A stretch of 64,000 bases of DNA from Halomonas colorata (GTDB lineage Bacteria > Pseudomonadota > Gammaproteobacteria > Pseudomonadales > Halomonadaceae): the NCBI RefSeq assembly GCF_014897985.1, contig NZ_JABUZA010000005.1, positions 1 to 64,000 on the forward strand, in the 5' to 3' direction. The translations under genes and the position numbers were made by a program. This document shows positions 1 to 8,871 of the stretch, piece after piece; the first letter of the stretch is position 1; each line of letters begins with the position of its first letter. A model generated the notes under the pieces. It was not told the origin of the DNA, did no database searches, and saw nothing but the letters and a program-made list of their open reading frames with translations.

Positions 1-110
1 TGATACTTGCTTCTGCATTCTGAAAGCCCCGATAGTTACCAGTGTGCATTATGTTGCACTGACCGATTGAATCTACCGTAGCTAATTTGGCCTCCTAGAT
101 AAAAAAGTTC

Positions 111-1526
111 TTACTCTTCCGTATCTTCAAGACGGCGATACAGCGTTCGTCGCGCAATCCCCAGAAGCTCTGCTGTGCGGCGTTTATTGCCGCCAGTTGC
201 TTCCAATACTTTGCGTATATAGCGCTTTTCTACTTCCTCAAGGCTTGGCCAGCGGGTAGGTGAGGGGGCCGGTAGTTGTGTGCCTGGGAGTATTTCACCG
301 CTCAACGTAGGGGTGATTTCCACACTGGTTTCTTGGGATGCGTGTTCGCGCAGCCTTTCAGGTAGGTCTTGATGCTGCAGAATGCCGTCTTCGCTAAGTG
401 TGACAGCGCGCATTACCGCGTTTTCCAACTCGCGCACGTTACCTGGGTAGGTGTAGTTCAGAAGGCTATTTAAAGCATCAGGCTCAATCTGTTCAATCTG
501 CTTGTTCTGCGCTTCTGAATGCTTATCAATAAGCGCAAAAATCAGATGTTCAATATCGGTGCCCCGCTCACGCAGGGGCGGAATCCGCAGCGAAAAGGTT
601 TCCAGTCGATAAAATAAATCGCTACGAAAGCTCTCCTGCTCGATTTCTTTATCCAGGTTACGGTGTGTGGCGGCAATGATGCGCACATCCACCGGCTCTT
701 CGCGCTCGCCGCCCACCGGGCGTACGGTTTTTTCCTGAAGCGCACGGAGCAGTTTAGCCTGTAGGTTAATCGGCATTTCACCGATCTCATCCAAAAACAA
801 GCTGCCGCCCTGGGCGGTATGAAACAGTCCTTTCCGCGCTTCGTTAGCCCCTGTGAAAGCACCTTTTACATGACCAAAAAACTCGCTTTCCATTAGATCA
901 GCAGGAATGCTGGCACAGTTGACGGCTATAAAGGGGGCGTCATGGCGTGGACTTTCTTGATGGATTGCACGCGCCAGCAGCTCCTTGCCGGTGCCGCTTT
1001 CGCCCAGAATCAGAATAGGGGCATTGCTTTTAGCCAAGCGTGAGGCGTCATGAAAAAGCGACTGCATCACATGGCTTTTACCCACAATGCCATGAAAATG
1101 GCTGAGCTCCGTATCATGGGAGAGCGATAGGCGCTGACGCTCCAGCACCCGAAAGACGGCTTCACGAATAGCGTCCAGATCAAGCGGCTTGGTTAAAAAA
1201 TCATCCGCTCCCAGCTTGAGTGCTTCTACTGCCTGGTCAATCGTACCAAAAGCGGTAATCACAATAATCCCCAGCTCACTGCCACTTTGGCGAAGCTGCT
1301 GAAGAAGCTGAATGCCGGTCATTCCGGGCAGACGTACATCGGTAATCATCATGGCCACTGGCGTATGGCTTAATAGGGCGATTGCCTCTTCAGCGCTAGG
1401 CACGCCAAGCGTCTGATAGCCCGCATCGTTCAACTCTTCCTCTAACAGCTCTCGTATCGCGGGGTCATCTTCCACTACCAACAACGGTAAAGGGTGTTCC
1501 TGATGGGTCACAAATGTTGTCCTCAA
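111..1526 (-). CDS. Sigma-54-dependent response regulator (NtrC family)
   Basis: Cytoplasmic DNA-binding response regulator of 471 aa that would activate sigma-54 promoters when phosphorylated by the adjacent kinase. Receiver domain at about residues 13-130 with acceptor D63 (ITDVRLPG) and K113 (LTKPLD). AAA+ domain at about 145-380 with Walker A GESGTGKE (175-182), the sigma-54 contact loop GAFTGA (222-227) and Walker B LFLDEIGE. A Fis-type helix-turn-helix closes the protein (about 430-471, TAELLGIARRTLYRRL). The ATG overlaps the stop of the upstream kinase gene by 4 nt, which fixes the start and suggests coupled translation. The regulated genes cannot be told from the sequence, so no symbol is given. 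Confidence 0.95.
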   Translation of the reverse strand: MRTTFVTHQEHPLPLLVVEDDPAIRELLEEELNDAGYQTLGVPSAEEAIALLSHTPVAMMITDVRLPGMTGIQLLQQLRQSGSELGIIVITAFGTIDQAVEALKLGADDFLTKPLDLDAIREAVFRVLERQRLSLSHDTELSHFHGIVGKSHVMQSLFHDASRLAKSNAPILILGESGTGKELLARAIHQESPRHDAPFIAVNCASIPADLMESEFFGHVKGAFTGANEARKGLFHTAQGGSLFLDEIGEMPINLQAKLLRALQEKTVRPVGGEREEPVDVRIIAATHRNLDKEIEQESFRSDLFYRLETFSLRIPPLRERGTDIEHLIFALIDKHSEAQNKQIEQIEPDALNSLLNYTYPGNVRELENAVMRAVTLSEDGILQHQDLPERLREHASQETSVEITPTLSGEILPGTQLPAPSPTRWPSLEEVEKRYIRKVLEATGGNKRRTAELLGIARRTLYRRLEDTEE

Positions 1527-2968
1527 GCGGATGCGGTTTCACTAAGGGGTAGCGTGATTTCAAACCCAGCACCGCCAAGAGTACTGTTAAATACGCCAAT
1601 CGTACCGCCGTGATCATTAATAATACGGTGCACCATAGAAAGTCCTAAGCCGCTGCCTTGGCCCACCGGCTTGGTGGTAAAAAAGGGATCAAAAACGTGC
1701 TGATGATTTGCGACGGGGATCCCGGGCCCGTTGTCTTCCACCCAGAGCGTTAGTTCATGTTCATTCTTGCGCGCTCGAACGCGAACATGAGAAACCCCAG
1801 GCGCCTGCGCGGCATTGCGCAATAAGTTGGTAAGCACCTGAACGATTTGCTGACCATTTGCTAATAAATGGGGGGTGGGCAACGGAAGATCAACGTCCAG
1901 CCGTATATTTCTTGGCTCCAGCTCCTCTTCCACTAACTCGCTGGCATTTTGGATAAGTTGATCTAATGCCAGTTCGCCTTTTTCGACATTATGCTGGCGA
2001 CCTAATTCCATCAGCTGGCGCACGATTTCAACAATGCGCTCTACTTCATTACGAATACGCCCTAATTTTGCGCGTTCATCATCACCAATTACGTCACGGC
2101 GCGCTAAACGCTGGGCCTGGCCATTAATAACCGTCAGCGGCGCCCCGATTTCGTGGGCAACTCCTGCGGCTAAAACGCCTAGTTCGGCTAATTTTTTAGA
2201 TTTGCGCAGGCGTTTTTCAAGCTCGATCTCCCTGTGCTGACGCACTTCAATATCGCGATCTTTTTCTGCCATAGCGTCGAGCATACCGTTTAAGCCCGAG
2301 GCAAGCCGACGATACTCAGTGGGGCCGTCTACGGTAGCGCGCTGGCTCCGATCGCCGTCTTCCACCAAAAGCATAACGTGCAATAAGCGGTTTAGCGGGC
2401 GCTCTATATAGCGCCTGAACCCCCACCAGATGCTGAACACGATGCCGGCCGCGCCAATCACAAACACAAGGACCGCCACGATACTGATGAACCCGGTGTA
2501 GTTCTCGATACCGGTATTCAAACGGTTTACCTGAAGTACGCCGTGTACCGTGCCGTCCTGGGTGCGCAACGGTGTGATGGCTGAATAGTAAGTCCAGCCC
2601 TCTTGCTGGCGGTAATTGCTGTAAAGGTCGTCACGTTCGATAACCTGGCGGATCTCCTCGGGTGTGAAGAGATCTTTGCCTAACCCCAGCCCGTAAACTT
2701 CACGCCCCTGCAGATCAAAAACATAGGCCCCATAGATACGGTGAAAAGAGAACGCTGACTGTAGCGCCTCTTCCAAAGGGGCCGGGCTTTCTCGTGTAAC
2801 GGCATAGCTTAAAGAGGTGCTCAGCGCCCGAGTAATAATTTCGACTTCGGTTTGCAGTTTGGAGCGAACATTGTCTTCCAGCGATTTGATGGCGACGATG
2901 CTAAATACCACCAATACAACAAACAGCGGTACGATAACGGTTAAGATAATTAAATTACGAAGTCGCAT
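1523..2968 (-). CDS. Membrane sensor histidine kinase
   Basis: Inner-membrane histidine kinase of 481 aa, the partner of the sigma-54 regulator that follows it. TM1 at about residues 6-27, a periplasmic sensing region at about 28-157, TM2 at about 159-182, then a HAMP-like segment. The HisKA H-box carries the phospho-acceptor H272 (LAAGVAHEIGAPLT). The HATPase domain has an N-box (LTNLLRNAAQAP), a G1 box (VEDNGPGIP) and a G2 box (GQGSGLGLSMVHRI). The sensor domain is not one I can assign to a ligand. The gene overlaps the regulator by 4 nt, so both are probably made from one transcript. Confidence 0.94.
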   Translation of the reverse strand: MRLRNLIILTVIVPLFVVLVVFSIVAIKSLEDNVRSKLQTEVEIITRALSTSLSYAVTRESPAPLEEALQSAFSFHRIYGAYVFDLQGREVYGLGLGKDLFTPEEIRQVIERDDLYSNYRQQEGWTYYSAITPLRTQDGTVHGVLQVNRLNTGIENYTGFISIVAVLVFVIGAAGIVFSIWWGFRRYIERPLNRLLHVMLLVEDGDRSQRATVDGPTEYRRLASGLNGMLDAMAEKDRDIEVRQHREIELEKRLRKSKKLAELGVLAAGVAHEIGAPLTVINGQAQRLARRDVIGDDERAKLGRIRNEVERIVEIVRQLMELGRQHNVEKGELALDQLIQNASELVEEELEPRNIRLDVDLPLPTPHLLANGQQIVQVLTNLLRNAAQAPGVSHVRVRARKNEHELTLWVEDNGPGIPVANHQHVFDPFFTTKPVGQGSGLGLSMVHRIINDHGGTIGVFNSTLGGAGFEITLPLSETASA

Positions 2969-3018
2969 GCTGCTTCCGTATGGGTATCAAGCCTTTCATC
3001 AATGAAAAGCACAGTGTT

Positions 3019-4194
3019 TTAAGGTTGCTCTGTGGGCAGAAGACGGTAAAGGCTGCCTTGGGTCTCGTCAGTTAGCAAGTAAATTGCGCCATCGGGGCCT
3101 TGGCGAACATCGCGAATACGCCCGATCTGGCCATCCAGAAGGCGCTCGTTTTCCGTCACTTCCTCGCCGTCAAGGCGCAGGCGCAGCAGTTGCTCGCTAC
3201 TCAAACCGCCAGCGAGTAAATCACCTTCCCAGTCGCTAAAGCGCTCGCCACTGACTTCTGCCAAACCTGAAGGCGCAAAGCGGCCTTCAAAAGCATAGTG
3301 AGGATCGACCATGCCGGGGAGTGAGTCTGCCCCTAGCGGCTCATTGGTAGCGTAATCGTTGCCTAGCGTGACTTCCGGCCAGCCATAGTTAAGGCCTGCC
3401 TGAATATGATTCAGCTCATCGCCGGTAAGCGGGCCATGTTCTGTTACCCATGCCTCACCGTTGCTGCGTACGATCATGCCTTGAATATTGCGATTCCCCA
3501 TGGAGTAAATCTCATCCAGGGTATTGGTATTGTCCACAAACGGGTTATCTTCTGGCACATCGCCGTTTTCCGTCAGGCGCAGCGTAGAGCCCGCATGATC
3601 GTCGCTTGCCTGGGCTCTAGATGGGTCGGAGCCACGATCGCCAACGCTCATTAAAAGCGTGCCATCGGTTAACCAGGCAATACGTGAACCGTAATGGCGG
3701 CCGGGGCCGGATGCGCGATCCTGTTCAAACAGGTGTTCCACATCGCCCAGCGCATCACCCTGCCATTTTACCCGGGAGAGCGCACTGCGGCTGCCATTGT
3801 CATCTGGCTTGCTCCAGGTAAAGTAAATCCAGTCATGCTCGCCGCTGGCGTCACCAAACTCAGGGTGGAGTACAACATCCAGCAGCCCGCCCTGACCGTG
3901 ATGGTTGACGCGCGGCATGCCCTCAAGCGCTCTTGAGTGGCCTTCTTCATCAACCAGATTCAACTGGCCGTTACGCTCACTGACCAGAAAACGGCCATCC
4001 GGTAAAAACGCCACCGCCCAGGGATGTTCAAAATCTCCGGCTATCCGCTCAATCGTAAAATCAAGATACTCGGTCTGGACCACCTCACCCACGGTTTCTG
4101 CATGGGCGCTACTTAAGCTTGCAGCTAGGCAGAGTGTGGTAAGTCCAGGCGCTAGCCAGCGGGGTAGCGCATAAGCCTTGTTTGCATTTTGCAT
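3019..4194 (-). CDS. PQQ-dependent aldose sugar dehydrogenase, periplasmic
   Basis: 391-aa protein of the soluble glucose/aldose sugar dehydrogenase family (YliI/Asd type), which oxidises aldoses at C1 with PQQ as cofactor in the periplasm. An N-terminal signal peptide ends near residue 32 (SSAHA|ET). Family motifs include GGLLDVVLHPEFG, LLMSVGDRGS, MGNRNIQGM and EHGPLTGDELNHI, spread over a six-bladed propeller of normal length. It stands alone between the two-component pair and an AEC carrier, all on the minus strand. The PQQ requirement is taken from the family; no PQQ synthesis genes are in the window, so the cofactor would have to come from elsewhere. Confidence 0.9.
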   Translation of the reverse strand: MQNANKAYALPRWLAPGLTTLCLAASLSSAHAETVGEVVQTEYLDFTIERIAGDFEHPWAVAFLPDGRFLVSERNGQLNLVDEEGHSRALEGMPRVNHHGQGGLLDVVLHPEFGDASGEHDWIYFTWSKPDDNGSRSALSRVKWQGDALGDVEHLFEQDRASGPGRHYGSRIAWLTDGTLLMSVGDRGSDPSRAQASDDHAGSTLRLTENGDVPEDNPFVDNTNTLDEIYSMGNRNIQGMIVRSNGEAWVTEHGPLTGDELNHIQAGLNYGWPEVTLGNDYATNEPLGADSLPGMVDPHYAFEGRFAPSGLAEVSGERFSDWEGDLLAGGLSSEQLLRLRLDGEEVTENERLLDGQIGRIRDVRQGPDGAIYLLTDETQGSLYRLLPTEQP

Positions 4195-4241
4195 AAAGAG
4201 CTCTCCGGTAATGACGGGACCGCACTGAAACCGTCGTTGAA

Positions 4242-4258
4242 ACCGTTTTCGTAACGGT
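4242..4258. promoter_or_regulatory. Small inverted repeat upstream of the sugar dehydrogenase
   Basis: ACCGTT-N5-AACGGT lies about 50 bp before the dehydrogenase ATG, with TATACT just upstream of it on the minus strand as a possible -10. It could be an operator or a leader hairpin; there is no T-run to make it a terminator. Confidence 0.3.
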
Positions 4259-4328
4259 CAGTATAGCGATAGTTGCCAGGCTTTTAGTTTAGCAGTGACG
4301 CATTGCCTTTCGGGAAGGCTCTTCCAGG

Positions 4329-5204
4329 CTACATCAATAGAGCCAATAGAACAGGAAGATAGAACAGTGCTAATAGGGTAGAGCAAAATACCAGACTCGC
4401 TACATAGGCGGGCTCACGCTGGGCGCGCTGGGCAAACAAATAGTTGAACACAGCCACTGGCATGCACATCTGCACGACCAAAATACTTTGCGCGAGCGGC
4501 GGAAGCCCCAGCCAACCGGCAATCAGCCAAGCAGCACCGGCCGCCAAGGGGATACGCACCAAGCTAAAGCCAAGCCCTGAACGTAGGTTTTTGACCTGAA
4601 TACTTGCCAGAGAAACACCTAGGGTAATCAACATCAACGGTACGGTAAAACCAGACATTAGGCCCACTGTGTTGGAGAGCCAAGGTGGCAATGAAGTATT
4701 GGTCAGCAGCAGCACCATCGAAATCAATATGGCATAAACCGTGGGTGTTTTAACCAGAGTTTTAAGCGGATTGCCACGACTTTGGAGGGCAGCACCCAAG
4801 GTGAACTGAAACAGCGATACGGTAATCATCGCTGTGATGCCATATGCAAAGCCAGCGCTACCAAACGCATAAAGCACCACGGGAAGACCCATGTTGCCGG
4901 TATTGGGATACATCATGGGCGCCAGTAATACCCGCCAATCACGGCGCAGCAGCTTGGCAACACCGAACGTTGCTACCCCCATCGTAATAATCACCAGTGC
5001 GGTGGCGAGCATGGTGCGGCCAAAGGTACTGGCATCGATGTCGGCACCTGCTAATGAAGCAAGCACGAGCGCAGGAGTTCCGATGTTGAAAACCAAGCGA
5101 GTCACGAAATCGACAGGGTATGGATGCCCTAAGCGAATCCATAAAAAACCCAGCCCCGCACCAGCAAGTACGGGGGCCATGACGGCAAAAAGTTCGGCAA
5201 GCAT
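4329..5204 (-). CDS. AEC family (auxin efflux carrier-like) transporter
   Basis: 291-aa polytopic inner-membrane protein of the AEC family, usually secondary carriers for dicarboxylates or other organic acids. About ten hydrophobic segments are visible. Family signatures include MMYPNTGNMGLPVVLYAFG near residue 100 and the C-terminal QMCMPVAVFNYLFAQ. The start is the ATG at 5204, preceded by AGGG on the minus strand. A LysR gene lies 77 bp upstream in the same orientation and may control it. The substrate cannot be read from the sequence. Confidence 0.88.
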   Translation of the reverse strand: MLAELFAVMAPVLAGAGLGFLWIRLGHPYPVDFVTRLVFNIGTPALVLASLAGADIDASTFGRTMLATALVIITMGVATFGVAKLLRRDWRVLLAPMMYPNTGNMGLPVVLYAFGSAGFAYGITAMITVSLFQFTLGAALQSRGNPLKTLVKTPTVYAILISMVLLLTNTSLPPWLSNTVGLMSGFTVPLMLITLGVSLASIQVKNLRSGLGFSLVRIPLAAGAAWLIAGWLGLPPLAQSILVVQMCMPVAVFNYLFAQRAQREPAYVASLVFCSTLLALFYLPVLLALLM

Positions 5205-5281
5205 TGGTTATCCCTGGCAATCATTCGTTGCCCATTGTCGTTAATGAGCAGACTAACTGGCAAGGCAAATAGATAAATTGA

Positions 5282-6196
5282 TTAAGTGGTGCTTACCGGT
5301 ATACGCCATTGCTTGGGTGTGTACTCACGCAGAAATTCAAGCAGCGCGTTGATGCGTCTAGACTGATAACCATAGGCGTAGAGTAGCGTGACAGGCAGCG
5401 GCGCCGGCTCCCAGCCAGGTAGGCAGTTAATTAAATCACCGGGGTGGTGTTGCTCGCGTCTTTCTACTAGCCAGTGTGGCAACAGCCCTATGCCTTGGCC
5501 GCTCGCAATCGCATCAATATGCAACGCGGTTAAATCCACCCGCAGACGCGAATGTGGGGGTGTGAAAAGGTACTCGCCATGTTCTGAGTGGCCTAACAAT
5601 AGCCCATTGGGTGCGCTATCCAGTAAATCAACCCACGCATGGTGTTCAAGCTCATCTGGGCGGGTTAGCGCGCAGGCCCCGGCTAAATAGCGCGGGCTGG
5701 CATACAGGCCGCGGGCTAAATGGCCGAGCCGTTCCTGATTAAGGCCGCATTCGTGCGTATGGCCTAACCACACGTGCACGCTATTGCTGTGCATCTTGGA
5801 AGGCGGCGTTTCGCGTGTATGAAGGGCCAGCTCTACCTTTGGGTAACGATTTAAAAACGCGTTGACGGTCTCAGACATCCAACTGCGTGCCAATGCGCCA
5901 TGGGCCTCAAGCGTAACGAGACCGCTGATCTCTTCGCGCAGCTCCGCCAGGGCTTCTTGGCTGTGATTGGCCATTGTCAGCAGTTCAGTACAGTACGTAT
6001 GAAACAGTAGGCCAGCTTCGGTAGGAATCAACCGGTTAGCCTGGCGCCTTAATAGCGGTTGATTGAGTCGCGTTTCCAATTGGCTGATGCGGCGGCTCAG
6101 GGTCGATTTGGCTAACCCCAGCTTTTGGGCACTGCGTGTCAAGCTGCCTGTTGCCATTACGTCAGCGAAAGCAGCGAGTTCGTCAAAGTCATACAT
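5282..6196 (-). CDS. LysR family transcriptional regulator
   Basis: LysR-type regulator of about 304 aa. The N-terminal winged helix-turn-helix reads SLTRSAQKLGLAKSTLSRRI, followed by a substrate-binding-like effector domain. I start it at the ATG at 6196 (MYDFDELAAF); an in-frame TTG at 6214 would add six residues but is a less likely start. The arrangement KLGLAKSTLSRRISQLE is typical of the CrgA/AphB-like branch. It lies upstream of, and co-directional with, the AEC carrier, which is its most plausible target. It is not a divergent pair, so the link is weaker than usual. Confidence 0.9.
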   Translation of the reverse strand: MYDFDELAAFADVMATGSLTRSAQKLGLAKSTLSRRISQLETRLNQPLLRRQANRLIPTEAGLLFHTYCTELLTMANHSQEALAELREEISGLVTLEAHGALARSWMSETVNAFLNRYPKVELALHTRETPPSKMHSNSVHVWLGHTHECGLNQERLGHLARGLYASPRYLAGACALTRPDELEHHAWVDLLDSAPNGLLLGHSEHGEYLFTPPHSRLRVDLTALHIDAIASGQGIGLLPHWLVERREQHHPGDLINCLPGWEPAPLPVTLLYAYGYQSRRINALLEFLREYTPKQWRIPVSTT

Positions 6197-6308
6197 TGTC
6201 AGATCACACAGCAATTAAGAGTCGTCTATTGTGCCACTTAAAAACGGGGATGCAAATAATATGCATTTCACAGTTTGCGGTTAGGTAAATGTTGCAATCT
6301 AAGTCAAA

Positions 6309-6339
6309 GAAAAAAGAAAAGCCCCGCGTTAAGCGAGGC
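6309..6339 (-). terminator. Rho-independent terminator of the first TonB receptor
   Basis: Read on the minus strand: GCCTCGC, loop TTAAC, GCGGGGC (one G-T pair), then a T-rich tail TTTTCTTTTTTC. It lies 37 bp after the receptor stop codon. Confidence 0.85.
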
Positions 6340-6375
6340 AAAAGAATCGAGAGAGTATGGCCAGTCAAACAACCA

Positions 6376-8433
6376 TTAGAAGTCGAACGTGAGGCCCAGG
6401 TTGTACCGACGTCCATCCAGTACTACCCCGTACTCATCGTTCGTCACTTCTTTGTTGGCAATATTATAGATCCCTGCTTTAACTTGCGCGCGGTCCGTCA
6501 GTCTATAAACCAGACCGGCATCGACAAAGCCGTATCCTGGCGTGCCGTCACTCATGCTGGTACGTGATAGGAAATCGCTTGTGGAGCCGCGATAATTTCC
6601 TTGAGTCCACAGGTTCATTTCAGGTGTGGCCTGCCAATCCACCGCGAGGTTAAACATATGCTCGGGGATCTTATTAAGCGGCTCGCCAGCAAACTCACCC
6701 GACTTCTGCTCAGAGTCGGTATAGGTATAGCTGGAGCTTAGGCGTACGTCCTGGGTAACGTCGTAATCTAATGTGAATTCTACGCCCTGCATTTGCGCTT
6801 CATCGATATTGCGGTAAGTGCTGATGAACACATACTCGTTACCGGCGTAGGGGCACTCCCAGGTAGACGGATCATTGCGATCGGCATCCGCCGTGTTGCA
6901 GTAGCGGTCTTCTGCGATCTTGTCCTCAAACTGGGTGTGGAACAGCATCATGCTTGAGGTAAGGCGGCGATCATCGCTAGTAAAGACAAACCCGGCTTCA
7001 TAGTTAGTGCTGGTTTCAGGATCGAGATTTTCATTACCGATGATCAGCGCGCGTGCATGGGGCGCCGGGGAGCCACCGCCACCCGTGCCGCGACCAAAGC
7101 CTTCAGTGGCTGCGGCAAGGCCAGGCTGGGAGTAACCAGTAGATACACCGCCTTTAAATGTCCATTCGGGCGTCAGGTGATAGTTTGCATAGATACGCGG
7201 AGAAAGGTGGCCGCCGAAGAGCTCGTCGTCATCGTAACGCATGCCGGTGGTGACACTGAAGGCATCCGTAAGACTCCACTCCATTTCGACGAATAGCGCG
7301 GCAATCCAGCGGTCAACGCTGCGCATGGCGTTAGGGCTATTGCCGAGCAGTCCATTCGTGTCATCGACCAAATCTTCTATCCGGTATTGACCGCCAAAGG
7401 TCAGCATATGGTCGCCCCAGAAGTAGGTCGACTGGTTGTTAAGCGTCGTTACTTCTTCGCGCTTCTCATCGGGCGTGGTATTTACCCGCTCTGAAATATC
7501 GTGCTGCAGGTAGGTATCTGTCATAAAGGCGCCATAGGTGCCTTTATGGCCTAACGTAAATACATCCTTGTCATAGCGGTAGGTGCTGGCGCTGGCGGGG
7601 TTCCCGCGGCTATCAATTTCGGGAACGCTTCGCCCAGGCGTATGGGTGAACTCTTTGGTGGAAGCAGTATAGCCGAAGCTGTATTCGTTCAGTTCATCCG
7701 GGGTCAAAACGAGTTCGGCACCGATCTGGCGCGTATCGCTGTCAGGCGTACTTTCAGCGTTGTCGCCACCACCCTCGTAATCACTCTCTTCCGTGCCGCG
7801 CCAACTGCCATGCACGCGTAAGCCGAGCAGCCCTTCGATCAGAGCGCCTCCGGTATAGAAGCTAATCTGTTGCGAGTCGTTGTTGATATCGTTGAGCGAG
7901 TGAGTGTACTCAGTCGTCACCTGGCCCGACCACTCATCTGGCACGCGCTTGGTAATGATGTTGATCACACCGCCCATTGCCTGCGAACCATAGAGCGAGG
8001 ACATGGGGCCACGAATGACTTCAACACGCTCAATCATTGAAATGGGCGGAAGCCCGATCTGCTTGCCTTCGTCCTGCCCGTTAGTATTAACCGCTCGTCC
8101 GGCCGAAATAGGGCGACCATCGATCAGGTACAGCGTGTAGCTATTGTCCATTCCGCGGATGCTGATGTCCTGTGCTTCACCGCCACCGGTCACGTAGACG
8201 CCCGGGATGTTCTTAACCGCATCCGTAATATCGCTATAGGACTGGCGGTTCAGCTCTTCACCGCTGATCACGGAAATACTTGCGGGCGCATCCGCGATGG
8301 ACTGCTCAAAGCCCGATGCAGTCACCACAACCGGATCAAGCGAGGTGTTTTCCTGTGCGGTAGCAGCGGCAGCGATGGCCATTGAAGACAGGCTAATGGC
8401 ATTAGCCAAGGCGCGACGTGAAAAATAAGCCAT
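6376..8433 (-). CDS. TonB-dependent siderophore receptor (CirA/FepA-like)
   Basis: 685-aa outer-membrane receptor for TonB-driven import, most like the catecholate (CirA/FepA/IrgA) group. A signal peptide covers about residues 1-26. A TonB-box-like stretch DPVVVTASG follows, then the plug (SIADAPASISVISGEEL, DISIRGMDNSYTLYLIDGR, ERVEVIRGPMSSLYGSQAMG, GVINIITKR) and a 22-strand-type barrel ending in phenylalanine (LGLTFDF). It resembles the next receptor (8872-11088) through the whole plug, so the two are paralogues. A Fur-box-like site lies upstream and a strong terminator follows. The ligand is not predictable; no siderophore synthesis genes are nearby. Confidence 0.93.
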   Translation of the reverse strand: MAYFSRRALANAISLSSMAIAAAATAQENTSLDPVVVTASGFEQSIADAPASISVISGEELNRQSYSDITDAVKNIPGVYVTGGGEAQDISIRGMDNSYTLYLIDGRPISAGRAVNTNGQDEGKQIGLPPISMIERVEVIRGPMSSLYGSQAMGGVINIITKRVPDEWSGQVTTEYTHSLNDINNDSQQISFYTGGALIEGLLGLRVHGSWRGTEESDYEGGGDNAESTPDSDTRQIGAELVLTPDELNEYSFGYTASTKEFTHTPGRSVPEIDSRGNPASASTYRYDKDVFTLGHKGTYGAFMTDTYLQHDISERVNTTPDEKREEVTTLNNQSTYFWGDHMLTFGGQYRIEDLVDDTNGLLGNSPNAMRSVDRWIAALFVEMEWSLTDAFSVTTGMRYDDDELFGGHLSPRIYANYHLTPEWTFKGGVSTGYSQPGLAAATEGFGRGTGGGGSPAPHARALIIGNENLDPETSTNYEAGFVFTSDDRRLTSSMMLFHTQFEDKIAEDRYCNTADADRNDPSTWECPYAGNEYVFISTYRNIDEAQMQGVEFTLDYDVTQDVRLSSSYTYTDSEQKSGEFAGEPLNKIPEHMFNLAVDWQATPEMNLWTQGNYRGSTSDFLSRTSMSDGTPGYGFVDAGLVYRLTDRAQVKAGIYNIANKEVTNDEYGVVLDGRRYNLGLTFDF

Positions 8434-8486
8434 GTTTTTCCCTTGAAATGATATTGCAGTTTGCTTTTATGAATAATGTTTACATC

Positions 8487-8501
8487 TGTTATGTATTCTC
8501 A
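8487..8501 (-). promoter_or_regulatory. Candidate Fur box of the first receptor
   Basis: On the minus strand the 15-mer TGAGAATACATAACA matches the 7-1-7 Fur pattern (TGATAAT-N-ATTATCA) at 10 of 14 positions, 53 bp before the ATG. It overlaps the perfect palindrome TCTCATATGAGA at 8497-8508. This is weaker than the site of the neighbouring receptor. Confidence 0.4.
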
Positions 8502-8717
8502 TATGAGATTTGTATTCTATTGTTAAAGGTTCCATTAATCGAGGATGAAACCATGAACAAACTGTTGTGATGTACGCAACTGTAATAACTTCGTAATTTT
8601 TTAAAGGCGTAGATGTAATCACCTGTCGTGTTCTGTGACGTTGGTGATCATTAAAGAGGGCGGAGGCTGGCCTCAGAAGGACGCCAATAGCTTGGTCGGT
8701 TGATTAAACAAGTCCAT

Positions 8718-8745
8718 AAAAAAAGCCCCGGCACTAGGCCAGGGC
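8718..8745 (-). terminator. Rho-independent terminator of the second TonB receptor
   Basis: Minus strand: GCCCTGGC, loop CTAGT, GCCGGGGC (8-bp stem with one G-T pair), followed by seven T. It lies about 127 bp after the receptor stop, beyond the tandem repeat at 8826-8864. Confidence 0.88.
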
Positions 8746-8825
8746 GTCAAGTCAGCATTGAAACAATAAGTGGAACGTTGCGAGCGATTTTCGAGAACCT
8801 ATTGTCCGAGCGACTTCGAAGACTA

Positions 8826-8864
8826 TTTCAAAGGACTGTTTCAAAGGACTGTTTCAAAGGGCTA
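8826..8864. repeat. Three-copy 13-bp tandem repeat in a 3' UTR
   Basis: TTTCAAAGGACTG occurs twice exactly, followed by a third, slightly changed copy (TTTCAAAGGGCTA). It sits between the stop of the second receptor and its terminator, so it would be transcribed as 3' UTR. No function is evident; replication slippage is the simplest origin. Confidence 0.8.
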
Positions 8865-8871
8865 TCGACGG

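Noticed and set aside
8826-8864. CRISPR array
   Set aside because: The copies are directly adjacent, with no spacers and only three units. The same holds for 59231-59286 and 61688-61767.
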